Shown: positions 10,481 through 22,874, counted from the first letter of the stretch. The stretch is DNA of 64,000 nucleotides from Phanerodontia chrysosporium (GCA_001910725.1 MJGA01000005.1:930001-994000), one strand, 5' to 3'. Translations and numbers: made by a program. The notes: generated from the letters alone by a model not told the origin.

Positions 10481-12476
10481 ATGTATGCTGATGGAGAACA
10501 CCACTTCCCAGACGATGACATGCGTCTGGGGGCATCGTCCCAGCCTCGAAACACCTGGGACCGCCCGATGACTCCAGGGGGCGACGCTGTCTCCGATGAG
10601 CTGGGCTTTACCTCGCGATGGAACAACGCCAGAAAGAACAGCAAGAAGAAACAGGGCAAGGGCCCCTCCCGCCTGCGCGAGTCCGTCAACTCCGACCTCG
10701 ACTCGCCCGCGACCGCCTTCGCGGCGGCTGTGAACCAGACGACGGGCTTCTCCCCGCTGAACCCCACCGTGCCGCTCCACGAAGACTTCAATGTGCTCTC
10801 GCCGCCGCAGAGCAAGCCCGCACTACCGGCACAGACGCAGATACAGACGCCGCCGCCCCGCCGCGAGTTCCTGCGCGACCCGTCTGCACCGCCGACGCGC
10901 CAGCAGAGCCCGACGCTGGCCAGCGAGCGGCCGCCGGTGCCCGAGCTGCCGTCGCCCGTGCGCGTGCCGGACACGCCCGCGCCGCCCGCCCGTGCGCCCT
11001 TCTCGGCGGTGCGGCCTGCGCTCTTCCAGAAGGCGTTCCTGGCGTCGATCGCCGGGGCGAAGTTCGACGACACGCAGATCTTCCTGTGCTCCGCGCGCAG
11101 CAGGTCGGGCGTCGCGCACAGGCCGAGGCGGTGCACGCGCGGAGCGACTTTCTGCATGCTGCGTCTGCGGTGTTCACCGAGGGTGTGTCGCTGTGTGTGC
11201 TGCGCATTGAGTGTGGTAGCTGATGTGCGTGTTTCAGAGATCTACGATCGATGTGTCGTCGAAGCGTCTTCTGCGCAAGGGAAGAAGTCGGAGAGGACAG
11301 AGTACAGCTACGATTGCGACAGTGACCTTGACGAATGCGAAGAGGAGCAGCCCGAGAAGAAGATCCTCAGACGGGCCAGCGCTGCTACCAGCATAAGGCC
11401 TTCCACAACGCTGCCCAAGACGGCGCCAAGCATAGAAGGTGAGCAATGCCCCACACACCACGGGACAGGCCCCTTACCAGCGAGAACTGTAGCAACCCCG
11501 AAGAGTGCCGCGAGCGCAGCCCTCAGTGCGACCGACATCGATGTCGTTTCGTTGGAGGATTTCAATTCGGCTGTGAGTCTGAGTTTGAGTGAGGAGACGG
11601 ACGAGACAGCCGTTGGAAATGCTGAACATGGAACTCTCGTCAAGCCTGTTCTGAGCCTGGAGACCAACGATTCCATTCTGAAGTGGAGAAATGAGCATCC
11701 CAATGAGTCTGCGATACCCCTTATCGTACGTACCAATGCATCGGCCTTATCCTTCGCACTACAACTGATGAAACCTTGCACAGGGCGAGGATGCTACCTC
11801 GGGTCCTAAAGCCCAATCGTCGGTCGAGGAGACAATCGTGGTTGAGCGCAAGGCTCAGTCGCGGGAGCGGACGCTGTTCATACCTGGCAGTGCACACAGA
11901 ACGTAAGACTGATACTCATGTCAAGCGGATGGCTTCTGACCTCATGATAGTTGGCAGGCATTACTGCTCTATTTGTATAATGATTCCTTGGAGTTTGCAC
12001 CTCTAAGGACGCAGAAAGAGCAGCGCGTCATTTCCTCTGAAGGCGTAACCTGTTCGCCAAAGTCAATGTACCGATTAGCAGCCAAGGTGAATGGTGACAT
12101 TCTGTAGATGTTTGAAGCGGTCACTGAGGCAATGGTCTAGCTGGAGCTCCGGGAATTGCAAAGCCAGTGCTTCACTGCCCTTGAGCAAGCATTGTCAAAG
12201 GATAACATCGTCGAGGAGCTCTTCTCGGATTTCACGTGGAGGCACGTCTGATACCCGTCATCCCGGACTCCAGCGACTCACCGACTGCATAGATACCCTG
12301 AAGTGCTGAAGATGGAAACCGAAGTCTTCCATCGCTATGCCTCTGAGCCATCTGTCCAGAATGCGCTTCAGGACAAGTTTCAGGACATCGCATATGGACA
12401 AATGCCACACTCTTCCGTTGTGCTCAATTCGTTATTTCAGAGGTTCATCTCGCCGTCGGGTGCTGCACGGAAATGA
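10481..12476 (+). CDS. BTB/POZ domain protein (one apparent frameshift)
   Basis: Agaricomycete-type BTB protein, likely an adaptor or regulator. A disordered N-terminus of about 180 residues (Pro/Ser-rich, basic patch NSKKKQGKG) precedes a split BTB fold: AGAKFDDTQIFLCSARS, then AVHARSDFLHAASAVF, an acidic Tyr/Asp insert (YDCDSDLDECEEEQPE), then WQALLLYLYNDSLEFAPLR and YRLAAK. The C-terminal part ends in YGQMPHSSVVLNSLFQRF. Adding one G to the GGG at 11107-11109 joins the first two BTB pieces as SRSGRRAQAEAVHARSDF; as written the frame is broken. Introns include one starting at 11176 and one between PLI and GEDATSG. The last intron uses a GC donor (gcacgt after position 12241). Stop at 12474. 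Confidence 0.8.
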
Positions 12477-12673
12477 GCACATGCGCATATTGTAGAGTCG
12501 TAGTCAGCTATCTGTGCTTGTCTTAGCGTAGTGGGTCGTGTATAGCAGCCGAAACAGAGCGCTTCTATGTGTAGTGGGTCAAGTGCTGTCCAGAACATCC
12601 TTTCTCTAGAGGGGGCTGGTAAGAAAGCATAGACGAAGTATGTGAAGCGATACGCACAAATCCATCCACCCAA

Positions 12674-13380
12674 TTACGTATCCGACTCCTCGCCAGCTCC
12701 CTGCACCCTCGTCCTCCGTCGGACCTGCACCCCCTCGCCATTCTCCTCCGACCCAGAGTCGCCGCTGGCGACCTTGAAGGACTCGTCCGACGGATCGAGC
12801 GCCGCCAGCGCCGTGAGCGGACGCAGGCGCGGCACGCCCGAAAGGTCGCGCCTTGAGAGTGTCGGCGAGGATGGCTCCGAGGGCGCGGGCGAGAACGCCT
12901 CGACGCCCGCGAGGCGGAGGTTGCCCTCCGCGACAACGTTGTCCGCCTCGCGCAGGAACGGCGGCGTGCCGTTCCCCGCGCCGTCGGTGTCGCTGTCGAT
13001 GCTGCCGTTGGGCGTGGGCCCCGGTTCGGGCGCGTCGACGTGGATCGCGGGCGGCGCCCCTGGCCCCGCGGCGGCGTCGAGCGGGGCGGCGCCGCTCGTC
13101 GACGCCTTGGTAGCGTCGATCACGCCGAGCGTGCGTGCGATCACGTAGGAGGCGACGTCCTGTGCAGGGCAAAGGATGAGCGGGCGGGTCAGGGAGGTGT
13201 GCAGAGGGCGGTATTCACCAGCATGGTCAGGATGACGAAAGGCGCGATGACCAGGAAGGCCATGACGCGGAACGTCGACGCGGTGCGCTCAACCCATGAG
13301 CCGGGCTTGTAATTCCAGAGGTGGTCGACATAGAGTCGCCAGAGGTAGAGTGGCAGAGAGAATAGTGCGGTGGAAGACAT
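12674..13380 (-). CDS. Small membrane protein, unknown
   Basis: Two exons (13380-13219 and 13159-12674). The N-terminal part, MSSTALFSLPLYLWRLYVDH, contains an amphipathic aromatic segment and a transmembrane helix around residues 37-58 (RVMAFLVIAPFVILTML), continuing after the intron as DVASYVIARTLGVIDATK. The remaining roughly 150 residues are disordered, Pro/Ser/Glu-rich, with phospho-site-like clusters (SGDSGSEENGEG). Probably a single-pass or hairpin membrane protein with a cytosolic tail. I do not recognise a named family. The ATG at 13380 was chosen because the upstream in-frame start is not ATG. The gap to the next gene (13381-13694) shows only UTR-like sequence. Confidence 0.65.
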
Positions 13381-13694
13381 GGTCAAGCGTTCGTACGCCC
13401 CTCACCTGGCGGGGCCATATTTCTCACGCACGCGAGGTCGGATCAGCCTGCAGTGAAACCAAAGACAAAATTGTCTATCCTCCTATTGTACAAGTACAGG
13501 TACAGGGTGCAAATAGTAGTTAGGATGGGAAGAGACAACGTAGCAAGACACGGTTCTAGATAATGAGATAACGACAGCGAAAGATGACAATGCAAAGTGA
13601 GGGCACAAACGTCCGACCGGCTACCAGGTATGTACACAAGGTGAAACGAGCAATGAGCACAAGACAGCGAGACCAAAGCAGACGAAGGGAGACA

Positions 13695-16600
13695 TCAAGG
13701 GTAGTAGGTGTTGGATGGGAACACGACGCCGTCGTGCCGAACGAGGATGATGGGCCTGCGCTTCATGTTGTTCGACTCGGGTGGGAGGCAGCCGAGCACC
13801 TCTGTGCACCGCACCTCGACGTACGGCGACGGGTCTGAGCCAAAGAACACGGTGACAGGATCCGTCTTCGAGAAGTTCTCGCCGTACACGGTGAGCATTT
13901 TCGACGCGTGAGGGTTTGGCTTCGCCATCATCGCACGCGACTGCGGGCACGGCTTGGGAGCCTCCGCAGCGCGATCGGGCGGGAGGTACTTGACGACGTT
14001 GGGGAAGGGGGTCACCGGTTTTGAGGGAATGGGGAACGACCCTGTCTGGGGCGCGCTCTGGTTGTCGAAGAGCACGGGCGGGACGTAGAAGTTGTATCGG
14101 ACTTGGTCTGCGGACCGAGGTCAGCCATGATTAGAACAGCAAAGCCGGGAAGTATACTGACCGACACCAACGATCGTCCAGACGCTTGTCTCGCCAATGT
14201 CCACCTGCCAGAGAGCTCCAGAGGAGGCCGACGAGTCGCTGCTCGAACCGCGCCTGCTCGACGAGATCGAGCCGCTGGCAGATCCCGCCGACGTTGGCCG
14301 TCGGCGACCCTTCTGCGAGGCAGGCTTGCTGAGGCCGCCGGCACTCGACGAGCCGCGCTTGCCCTTCTTGACCTTGCCGCCATCGCTTGAGGGGAACTCG
14401 GTCGGGATAGGGGAGTTCGGCGCGCTGCCAGAGCCGCCATTGCCACCGAAGTAGTCGCCGTGGCCGTTCGCCGAAGTCGGCGTGCCAGCGATCGGCGAGC
14501 CGGGCGCAGCAATAGGGGAGTCGGCCTCGGCGGTATTTGTAACGTTCGCGTTCCACTGGCGGCCCTCCACGGGGCGGTAGGTGTTGACCTTCTCGCCCAT
14601 GCAGGACAGGAACGCGCCGCTAACCCCCGGGGTGCCCGGCTCGGGCGCTCCCTTGTTAGGGTCGTAGACCTCAAACGCGATCTTGTGCAGTTGCGAGACC
14701 GGGTCCCCGCAGACCTCACCAGGGCAACAATAATGATCGGCGATACCTTGGCACCCTCCTGAAGACCTCCGCCGACTACCGTGGTCTGGTGATCGACCTT
14801 GCGGATGATGAGGACAGGGCTGACCACGCCCGAAGTCAGACACTGAAGGACGACGGTCTGATTGTAGTAAATGGGTATCTGGGATCCGTTGTTGGTGAAG
14901 GGAATGGCGTTAGGCGGAGGAGAGGGGAACTCCGGCTGAGGCGGTGGGGGTGGCGGCGTATCGATGCCTCCCGTAGGCTTGTTCACGTCGACGATGTACA
15001 TAATGAATGGATCTAATGTCAGACGTTAGAAGTTGGCCCTGTGCGTCAAATAGCGGTGTTAGAGCTCACCCCAGCTAGCAGTCCGCGCTATAAACGACGG
15101 TGTCTGCGTACGGGCGCGCTGATCCAGGCCCATGAGAGGAGCGCCATCGGAACCTTTGAACGAAGAGCCCGACCCAGACACACACAAATACTTTGTGGAG
15201 ACGGTTTGGGAGCGGAGACGGTGGAACAGCGAGATGGTGGAACCGTGGTTGATGCAGACTGTGCCAGCAAGCCGCATTATTAGCGTGAACTCAAAAAAAG
15301 TACGGCATGGACACTTACGCTCAAGGTTCTTCGCGCTTTGCCTCTTCTTGCTCGGTTTGCTGATGACCTTGATCGGACGACTGGGGAACGTGCCGATAAC
15401 ACGTTCCGGCTCGTCGTCGGCAGACGGCGCCATGATCTTGACCAGTGCCTCGACCTTCTTCTTCTTCTCGTCAACGTCGGAGATGAAGAGTTGCTTGCCG
15501 ACACAGCGCCCAATGTAAGTGGTACCCGTTGGCGGGTCAGACACATCGAACGCTTTGCCCGTGGCGCTCGTCCACTCGATCGAACCCTCCTGCGGTGCAG
15601 GTTCCCCGGAGATGGAGACGACAACTCTTGGCGGGCAAAGTTTCGGCTCCTCGCCACGTCGATGGACATCAGACCACCACGAGTTACCAATCATGATAGC
15701 AGTCGGTGGAGGGCAGAGGAACCTGAGGAGTAGGAAGCACAATCGGTGTCACGCGGTCTGCTAACAAATTGGTGTTACGTACCGCTTTTCTGTGCCATAT
15801 GACTTCTGGGCGACCTTGGACGACATGACGATAACCGTGCGCTCGCCGAACGCCAGACGGTTGGGCGTCCTAATGTACTGATCCAGATATGGCCTAGGAA
15901 ATGGAGAGGATCATGAGGCTTGGTTCCAAACTGCTAACTGCAGAGAAGACGTACCGAATAAAGGTCTGCAGGTCACCAGAACCCTGCAGGCGCAGACGAG
16001 CCATGTCGTCGTTGACGCTGGCGGGCAGACGCAGCGGCGGGTCGTAGACGGTCGGGCTCGCGCCCATGAAGTTCATGTCGTCAAACGACGGGAGATGGGT
16101 CGCCTGCGGCGCGACACCTCTGATGAGCTCGGGACTGTGACTTTGTGTCAGGTGAGACGTGGCTGTGAGGGGTGGCACAGTCGAGTTGGGGTAGCGCGAT
16201 TCATTCTGGACGCGTCCCAGGCGGTCCGGGAACGGTGGAAGTCCTGAGGGAGGGAAACCATTGAGCCCGAGACCGTGGTTGACGCCCATGGAACCGAACT
16301 CGTCGTTAAAGTCGTTCGAGTAGCCCGACGCGTTGCTGATGCGGCGGTCGAGCATGGGCTCGTGGTAGCTGTGGTGCGGCGGGAAGTCCTTGGACTGGCC
16401 GTTGGAGAACGGGAAGCCCGAGGAGTGCGGGAGTGCGCTGACATCGCTGGGGGTGATGGGCGATGGCTTGCCGCTGCTGTAGGAGGAGGAGAGGCTGCCG
16501 ATGAGGTCGTAGGGGTTCGAGTTGGACGAGTGGAAGGAGGAAATGTTGTCAGAGAAGGACGACTGTTGGTAGATGGGATCGACGCCGAGGGAGTAGTTGG

Positions 16601-17101
16601 GGCCGAGGGAGGAGGAGGAGGACGCGTTGGTGCGGTACCTCTGTGACGCGAGCGAGCCGCTGGAGGAGGAGAAGATGTCGTAGCTGCCATGGGTGTCGAT
16701 GTCGAGGGGGTCGTTCCTGTCGAGCGGGTGGCCGCCGACAGACATGTGGGAGCCAGAGTGGGCGAGGTCGCCCCCCTGAAGGGAGCTGAAGGGCTGGTCG
16801 ATGTCCGGCTGGGCGAACATGCTCTGGTGGGGGCCGGTGGGGGTGAAGTCGATGGACATGCTCCTGTGCCGTGCGCTGCGGGGGGCCGACGGAGGCTTGA
16901 GGATGTCTGCGGGGGACACAGCCGTCGTCAGCCCGTGCTCTCGAGGCGGGCGGGGGCGGGGAGGAGGAGGAGGAGGAGGAGGAGTGTGCTGCAGCAATCA
17001 TTCTATAGACACTCACCCATTGATCGGCGTTCAGCGCCGGCGTTTGCCGACAGGGGCAGCCAGGACGAATATCCAGAGGAGGTTGCAGATGTTTGCGCCA
17101 T
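13695..17101 (-). CDS. CSL family transcription factor (one apparent frameshift)
   Basis: DNA-binding nuclear regulator of the CBF1/Su(H)/LAG-1 family, related to fission yeast Cbf11/Cbf12. Exon 1 starts at 17101; after an intron containing a GAG repeat comes a roughly 330-residue disordered Ser-rich N-terminus. The RHR-N/LAG1 DNA-binding domain follows: VIVMSSKVAQKSYGTEKR, FLCPPPTAIMIGNSWW, HRLRSQTVSTKYL. The beta-trefoil domain has VVLQCLTSGVVSPVLIIRKV, PVSQLHKIAFEVYD and SVWTIVGV. A C-terminal IPT/TIG domain (FPNVVKYLP ... TVYGENFSKTDPV) ends at 13695. The beta-trefoil carries an insertion of about 115 residues of Ser/Gly/Lys low complexity. The frame breaks at 14746-14747, where one extra C (G on the coding strand) turns GAKV into GAKGIADHYCCPGEV and rejoins the family sequence. 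Confidence 0.9.
16961..16984 (+). repeat. (GAG)n microsatellite in CSL intron 1
   Basis: Eight near-perfect GAG/GGA units. On the gene strand this is a CTC/TCC pyrimidine tract just inside intron 1. It is also open in frame with a proline run (PPPPPPPP) that I consider intronic. Confidence 0.7.
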
Positions 17102-20100
17102 GACGAACAGCGATGCTCAAATATTCCGACAAGCTTCCAGCTATCACGAACAGCTGACAGCGTCGCGGAGTTATCGCAGGGCCCGGTCAGCACACAGTTC
17201 GAAGCGTATCACCCGCAGCGACCCACCTGCTCCAGGTGCTTCCTCTCAATTGCTGTCGACGACGACGTCAAACGGCCGTTCTGGACAGTCACCCCAGTCA
17301 GCGACCCTATATACAGATCGTTATCTCCATGCCGCACGGCGACAAACCTTCGCTTTGTTGCTGAGCGCCCGCAGGAAACACCGTTTCGCCCAGTGTTTGC
17401 GATCTGTCCGTCCTTGACCGTGCAATCACAGTCGGAATGTCGTGACCGTGGTCGGCGAGGTTGGTGCTCGAGTGTCGGTGCGCAGTCGCCTCAGACACGG
17501 TGTGGGCGTGTGTCGCCTCCTCTCCACCCTCAGCTTTATACGGAACCCAGGCCTCGGGCTAAACCCCCCAACAGGGCAGCCTGTTTGGTCCCTGCCCTCC
17601 CGCGGTTCACACCACAGGAGCCAGTTCTGCATCCACCCATCAGGCCTTGGGCCGATTCCATCTCTCCCTCTCCCTCGGAACACAGTATCTCACTCAGATC
17701 CAGCCCGTGTGCGAATCTTTCCCGTCCCAGCTGCCGCCTGCGCCTGAATCTGCGCCAGCCTTCTTTCCCTACCCGACCTGGATCAGCTTCCACGCTATCA
17801 CCTGTCGCCTTTTTCTCATTCGCTCTCCGTCCCGACTCTGGCCAGCACTCTACCGATTGGCCCGTGCTTGAATGTGGCACGCCCTCAATACCACTCTCTT
17901 GACGTTATCCCTGCCTCGGACCCTTTCGACACGCATCCTCTCGTCCGCCCCTCTCCACACCACCCTCATCTGCACATTCTATTCGAACGCGCTGCTCATC
18001 AGTGATATGTGACAGTTTGTCCTCCAACGAATCAAGCTTTTCCTGGGATTGCGCCTGATACATCGTGTTCTGGAACGATGCCTGCGGCTCTCCGAACGAT
18101 ACATCTGCTGCTTTGTAACGCTGCTCTTCTTTGCGTTGGTGGCGACGCTGGTCCGCTTCACCGCCCTGCTTGTTTGCAGCGCTGCCAGCCGTGCGGCTTC
18201 GACGTCTAGACATACCCCGCACGGCCCCTTTGCTTCTCCCCCGCTCTCTGCAGCCAGTTTCCCCGGAGGTTCAGCCTCAATCCATAGAGTCACATGCTGT
18301 CACCAAAAGGCTTGTTTTCTAGCTTCTGCTCGCCCGCCATTTGAGGCACAATTCCGAGGGCTGTCTGCCGCCCTGGTCAAGGTTCTTGACGGAGGCCTCC
18401 GGTGCCTACTCACGACTCCGGGACCTGTTGCCCACATGGCACATAAGCTCGGTCACTCGGCTTCTTACTTGCCGCAGAAGCGTTGCTGCGGTGCAGACCG
18501 GGACACGACGGCGAGCGAGTACACGGATTTGGGCTCAAGCTCGATAAAATTGCAGCGGGCGAGCCGGATATGAATTTCGGTGGCGGCGATGACGCTAGCT
18601 GTCAAGGTGCGTGCTGTGCATATCGAGCTGGTGTACCAGGTAGCCGAGAGCACGTTCCCAGATCCACGCAGCGAGGCAGTTGTGCTGGGGTCGCTCTACT
18701 GTCGTCAGGATCAGCTATATCCTGTTCGAGGCAGACGTTCCCTGCCGCGCAGTAATCGAGGTCGAGGATGCACGCTTCGAGGTGGGAAGACGACTACACG
18801 GCGAGATCTTGTCGTGTGGTTGTCGACTTCTAGTCTGTCCTCCTGGATTGACGAGATATTGTGTCGATACGGTTTGGCGACGTGCTGCAATCAATGAGCG
18901 GAACGCGCCTGCACTCGGGTCAGGGAACCACGGAAGGCCGCAGGTATTGGTCGTGCATGGGTGGTGGCTCCATTCGCATCTGTCACTCGTTCGCTCGACG
19001 CGTTTCGTCGCAGAACGCTCGCGTGCAGCCCTCGGTGTCGCGAGAGCGCAGTCAGCTTCGCGACGAGAGGGGAGTTTCTGAACGGGCCCTCGCCCGTCCT
19101 GAGCGCACCCTAGGGGCATCACGCGTCGCCCAGCATCCCGCGTTACGTATGGGCAGCTGGTTCTGCCGCGCAGTCGCGCGCCCGGAATGCCTTCGAGGCC
19201 TATCACGGGCACGTATTCATCGTGCTTCGGACGCTGGCCCGCGGGACATGTCGAAGACAGATCCTCGCTCGGTTGTCTCCGGTGGAGGACGACGCTGGGG
19301 ACGACCCGCGGGAGCGGTAGGACGCCAAGCACACGCATCTGCTCGTCGGACTCTGGCCGCTCCAGGCGAGCACGGGTGTGTTCCCGCGCGTGTGCGCTAG
19401 CGGACGTGGGCCTGTGCGGCGGCGGGAGCAGGCCCAGTCAGCCTGGGTGTGGTTACCCCATTTGGCACACGGGCGTGCCCTCACGGCGGCGCCGCGGCGG
19501 ACGTCGCAACAGAGTGCGGGCATTCAGTCCACGCTCGGCCTCCGAGGGCCTACGCCTGCACCGTCTTGTGATCGTCTTCCGTGCCCCCGCGCGCCGGATA
19601 ACAAGCTCGCCTCATGCTTCAAGGTTGTCGTCCCCCATATGGCCCCGCTGCCACGAAGCCTGCGCCGTGCCTGGCTCATCACACTGGGAAGCCCGCTCCT
19701 GATTCCTGCGCGGCAGCGCCGACATCAACTGACGAGCACGCACAGCCGCGGCCGACGACTCGACATCTCGCGCACGCCGTGCCTGATAGGGTTCGACCAG
19801 TTGCAGCTGCGGACAGCCCGGCGACTGATGCACGGGCACGCTTGGCATGCGCCCTGTGCTCTCTCGTAATGCACACAAGGTGCAACCAGCTGCCTGGCGG
19901 CGGCGTCCCACCAACGGTCCCTGCCCGAGCTACCTCGACGCCCGAGCCACAGCCCAGAGGCTCGCGGGAAGGCGGGCGGCTGGCGCAGCCTGCAGCAGCG
20001 CGCTGCGTAGATCGTCCGCGGGCAGACGCACTCCTCCGCGTTGGTTTGGGCCCACGCGCCCGCCGCGCCCCACCGGACCGCGGCGAAGCGTCATCCTGCC

Positions 20101-20915
20101 AGAGCCCAGACGGCCGTGATCAGATTCATAGGCCGCCTTCCAGAGCACTCCCTGACGACGCGCAATTGTACCGGCGGCGAACGCGCTGGAGGGCCTTCAT
20201 TACAAGCCCGAGCGAGCCTTGACAGCACGATGCAGGGTAGCAATGAAGCTGCCCGTTGTCCGCGGATCTCACGAGCTGGACTGTTAGAGGTGAAGGCCGT
20301 GCCGTCCGGGCGAGCACTGCGTAAAGGGGGTCAGCGACTGGCTATCGGGGCGGGGTAAATCGGCCATCTGTGGTCGCAGCAACGTGTCTAGAAGAGGCAT
20401 TAATTACTGCGAATACATTCGAACATTTGAGCAAGGAGGCATTGCAGCGCATACAACAAAGTCGCAAGGCTTTAATCAGATAGCAACTTCGGGTGGGGCT
20501 GCAGCCTGCAAGTATGCTCACTTGCCCCCAGCCATGTACCGAGTAGCTGCGGCATGCCGCCTTGCCTGCCGCCTTTCGCGTCTGTCACGGAAGCTCGACC
20601 ACCTCGTCTTCCTTATCACAATCATGTTGGCGCACTAGCCCTCACTTTCAGCCGCGGCGTACTTGGCTCCGTGTATTCTGACGCAGGGGCTGCACGGTGC
20701 CTTCAGGAGCCGACTTGGTAGTCTCACATCGGCACAAACTAACGGTGCTTCTCGTACGACAGCTTCTCGCCTAGCAATCTGCGCCCATGATATTGCCCAA
20801 ACAGATATTTCATATGCAATCTTCGAGCTCACAACAAAAAACAACGTACATACCGCATTACAACAGTCAAGCTATATGATTGGTCTGAGCCGAGGTAGCC
20901 GCGAACACTCCATAT
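17102..20915. other. 3.8-kb stretch with no supported gene (CSL upstream region)
   Basis: Longest gene-free stretch in the window. Positions 17,100-17,950 are pyrimidine-rich on the plus strand and include TATATA-like sequence near 17,310, so this part probably holds the CSL promoter and leader. From 18 to 20.6 kb the sequence is GC-rich with overlapping open frames on both strands (for example plus 18,680-19,081 and minus 19,338-18,715), but none has a recognisable domain or consistent splice pattern. The last 300 bp (20.64-20.92 kb) are more AT-rich, as expected for the 3' flank of the oxidase gene. A non-coding RNA or fast-evolving gene cannot be excluded. Confidence 0.5.
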
Positions 20916-22821
20916 TTACTCCAGGGTCGGCGGAGGGTTGCCACTGCCCATCATGACTCTCTCTCCCGGACTTGTCACGTCGTCAATCTGAAATTGCACG
21001 TCAGCCGCGTTCGTCGCACCAGAGATAAACCACTGTGCGTACCGTGAGGAAAACGACAGCCGGGCCCGGTGGGAAGACGCGTCCGTTGGGCGGAGCCGTG
21101 AAGGTGAGCGACTTGCGGTCCGCCGAGATGGACGACTCCATGAAGACGAGGCGCGCACTGGAGTGGAAGGCGTGGCTCGAAAAGCCGAGGTCCATCAGGG
21201 CGACTAGATCATGCCACGCCATTCAGCGAACGCGCCCTGCGCGGAGCGGGGTGCACGCACCTTGGACCTTGCTCGCCTTCAGGTCGCTCGGGATCGTGAT
21301 AGGCACGGTCACCTTCTGGCCGAACTTGAGCTTCTCAGGCATCGTGAGAAGCGCGGGGCGGCTCCTGAACATGAACGGCGGGTCGAGAGTCTCGATGCGC
21401 AGCTCGCTGGGGAACTTGATCCCGGGTGTGCCAGGCGGCGTGAAGTTCATGTTCGGGTTGTTGCCCCCGATGAAGAAGTTGCCCTGCTGCGTGAGCGTCA
21501 CGGTCGAGTGGTACATGCGCGGAATCGTCGTCGTCGGCATGCCCGCGTTGCTGATGCGCTTTCCAAGAGGTGCGTCGGGCGTGTAGAGCGAAGGTGTGAG
21601 CACGGGGTGGTCCGCGTTCGAGTTGCCGACGGGGTCCGCGACGGCAGACAGTGCGGCAAAGCCTGTGCCAGCGCCGTTGGTGATGAGGATCTGGCCGTTC
21701 GGGACGTGCACGAGCTCAGGCATCATGCGCGCTTCGAGCATATGTTCGACCTGCCAGCCGGCCTTGATACCTTCGGGGGTGAGCGTGATGCGGCTGCATT
21801 GGCTGGTAGCGGGATGTTGGGAGGACAAGCTGGTGGACGGGAGCGAGGTGTCCGCAGTCGAGCCTCCACAGACGAGAACCTCGGGAATGAAGTCAGGGGG
21901 CGACAACGGGAGAAGGATGGCGCTTCCATCGATGGGGTTCGTGACACGAACACCGTTGGGGATATCCGGGAGAATGGTCTCAGTATTCTTCTCGATATCG
22001 TAGATAATAGACTGGTTATTAGCGACGATGAAGACGGTTCCGTCTGGCAAGGCGAAAGCCCTGAGCAATGACTTTGGTCAACAGGTTTGTAGTCAAAAAG
22101 TCTAAAGACTTGCCGTGGGAAAAGATTCGCTGGCAGCGAGCGTTCCAAGAAAGCTGAAGGCCTGGGCGTCTGCTCCTTGCTTGGGAAGAACTCGAAGGAG
22201 TTGGCTGGATCGACGTTGTAGAACGGTGTGAGGACATGCGAACCACCAATGATCATGAGACTGCCATCGAAAATGCGCACGGACGATGGGTACCACCGCT
22301 CCTCAAGGAGATGAACAGTCGCAGGGTCTTCGAAGAGCGTGCAGCCATCTCCCGAAGGCGAGGCGCAGGGCTCGAAGATCCGGATCGCCTGGTTGCCAGG
22401 AGGAGCAGCAACATCTCCTCCAGTACCGCCAGGGGTTCCTCCCATGCTGACCTGCGCATCGAAGAGCGTGCGTCAGAACTCTCTCACCAAATGCCAAAGG
22501 CTATTAGCCTACCATAGTGCCATTGCTGAGCAGCGCACCGCTGGCGCAGAAGGAGTCCGTCAGGACCGAAAGCGGGCGGACAGTGCTCGTGTCGAGATCC
22601 CAGAGCGCACCCCAGGTCGATTCGCCGTTGATCTTGAGAGGCTGATCGCCGGTGGCGCGGTCGAATATGACCACCAGTGAGCTGTTCACGACGATCGCCT
22701 CGAGAGCCACAATCCCGGAAAGGTTGGGCTTCAGGTCGAACCGCCAGCCTGGTGCATCGCTGGCAGCTGGAGCAGCGAGTGTGGCGGCGGCGAGTGAGAC
22801 TACAGCTAGCAGCGACAACAT
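20916..22821 (-). CDS. Copper-radical oxidase, glyoxal oxidase type (AA5_1)
   Basis: Secreted copper-radical enzyme that oxidises aldehydes such as glyoxal and yields hydrogen peroxide for lignin-degrading peroxidases. Signal peptide [20 protein letters not shown]. The active-site set is recognisable: the Cys in [16 protein letters not shown] (thioether partner), the Tyr in ERWYPSSV (radical Tyr), Tyr-His in [10 protein letters not shown] and the late His in [14 protein letters not shown]. Kelch-like beta-propeller repeats and a C-terminal Ig-like domain ([20 protein letters not shown]) complete the family layout. At least six exons join in frame with short introns. I chose the ATG at 22821 because it begins the signal peptide; the frame is open further upstream only without an ATG. 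Stop at 20916. No frameshift seen. Confidence 0.9.
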
Positions 22822-22867
22822 CGTAAGTCTGTCGCTCACGCCGCCGTGGTGGCCCTGCGCTGCTCAT

Positions 22868-22874
22868 ACTTATA
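22868..22874 (-). promoter_or_regulatory. TATA box of the copper-radical oxidase gene
   Basis: TATAAGT on the minus strand, about 47 bp upstream of the ATG at 22821. It lies in an 867-bp divergent promoter region (22822-23688) shared with the plus-strand gene at 23689. The plus-strand side is pyrimidine-rich. No further motif named. Confidence 0.5.

Noticed and set aside
11105..11123. An 18-nt GT-AG intron in the BTB gene
   Set aside because: Far below a feasible intron length; one added G gives a continuous conserved frame.
14720..14752. A 32-nt GT-AG intron in the CSL gene
   Set aside because: Too short for a basidiomycete intron, and the skipped bases encode the family-like ADHYCCPGEV in the right frame, so a missing base is the better explanation.
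16549..17193. Proline-run start of CSL inside intron 1 (PPPPPPPP frame)
   Set aside because: The ATG at 17101 with a GTGAGT donor and CCGCAG acceptor joins in phase into DILKPPSAP, a better gene start.
18715..19338. Decayed second CSL gene suggested by QTVSTQYL
   Set aside because: Only eight residues match and none of the flanking CSL motifs is present; kept only as a remark on the gene-free region.
19780..19800. tRNA-like GGTTCGA box
   Set aside because: No matching A box, no foldable cloverleaf and the B-box consensus is incomplete; no tRNA found in the window.
19187..20222. Overlapping long open frames on both strands as a lineage-specific gene
   Set aside because: Arg/Pro/Ala-rich composition in all frames is what GC-rich random sequence gives; no splice logic or motif.
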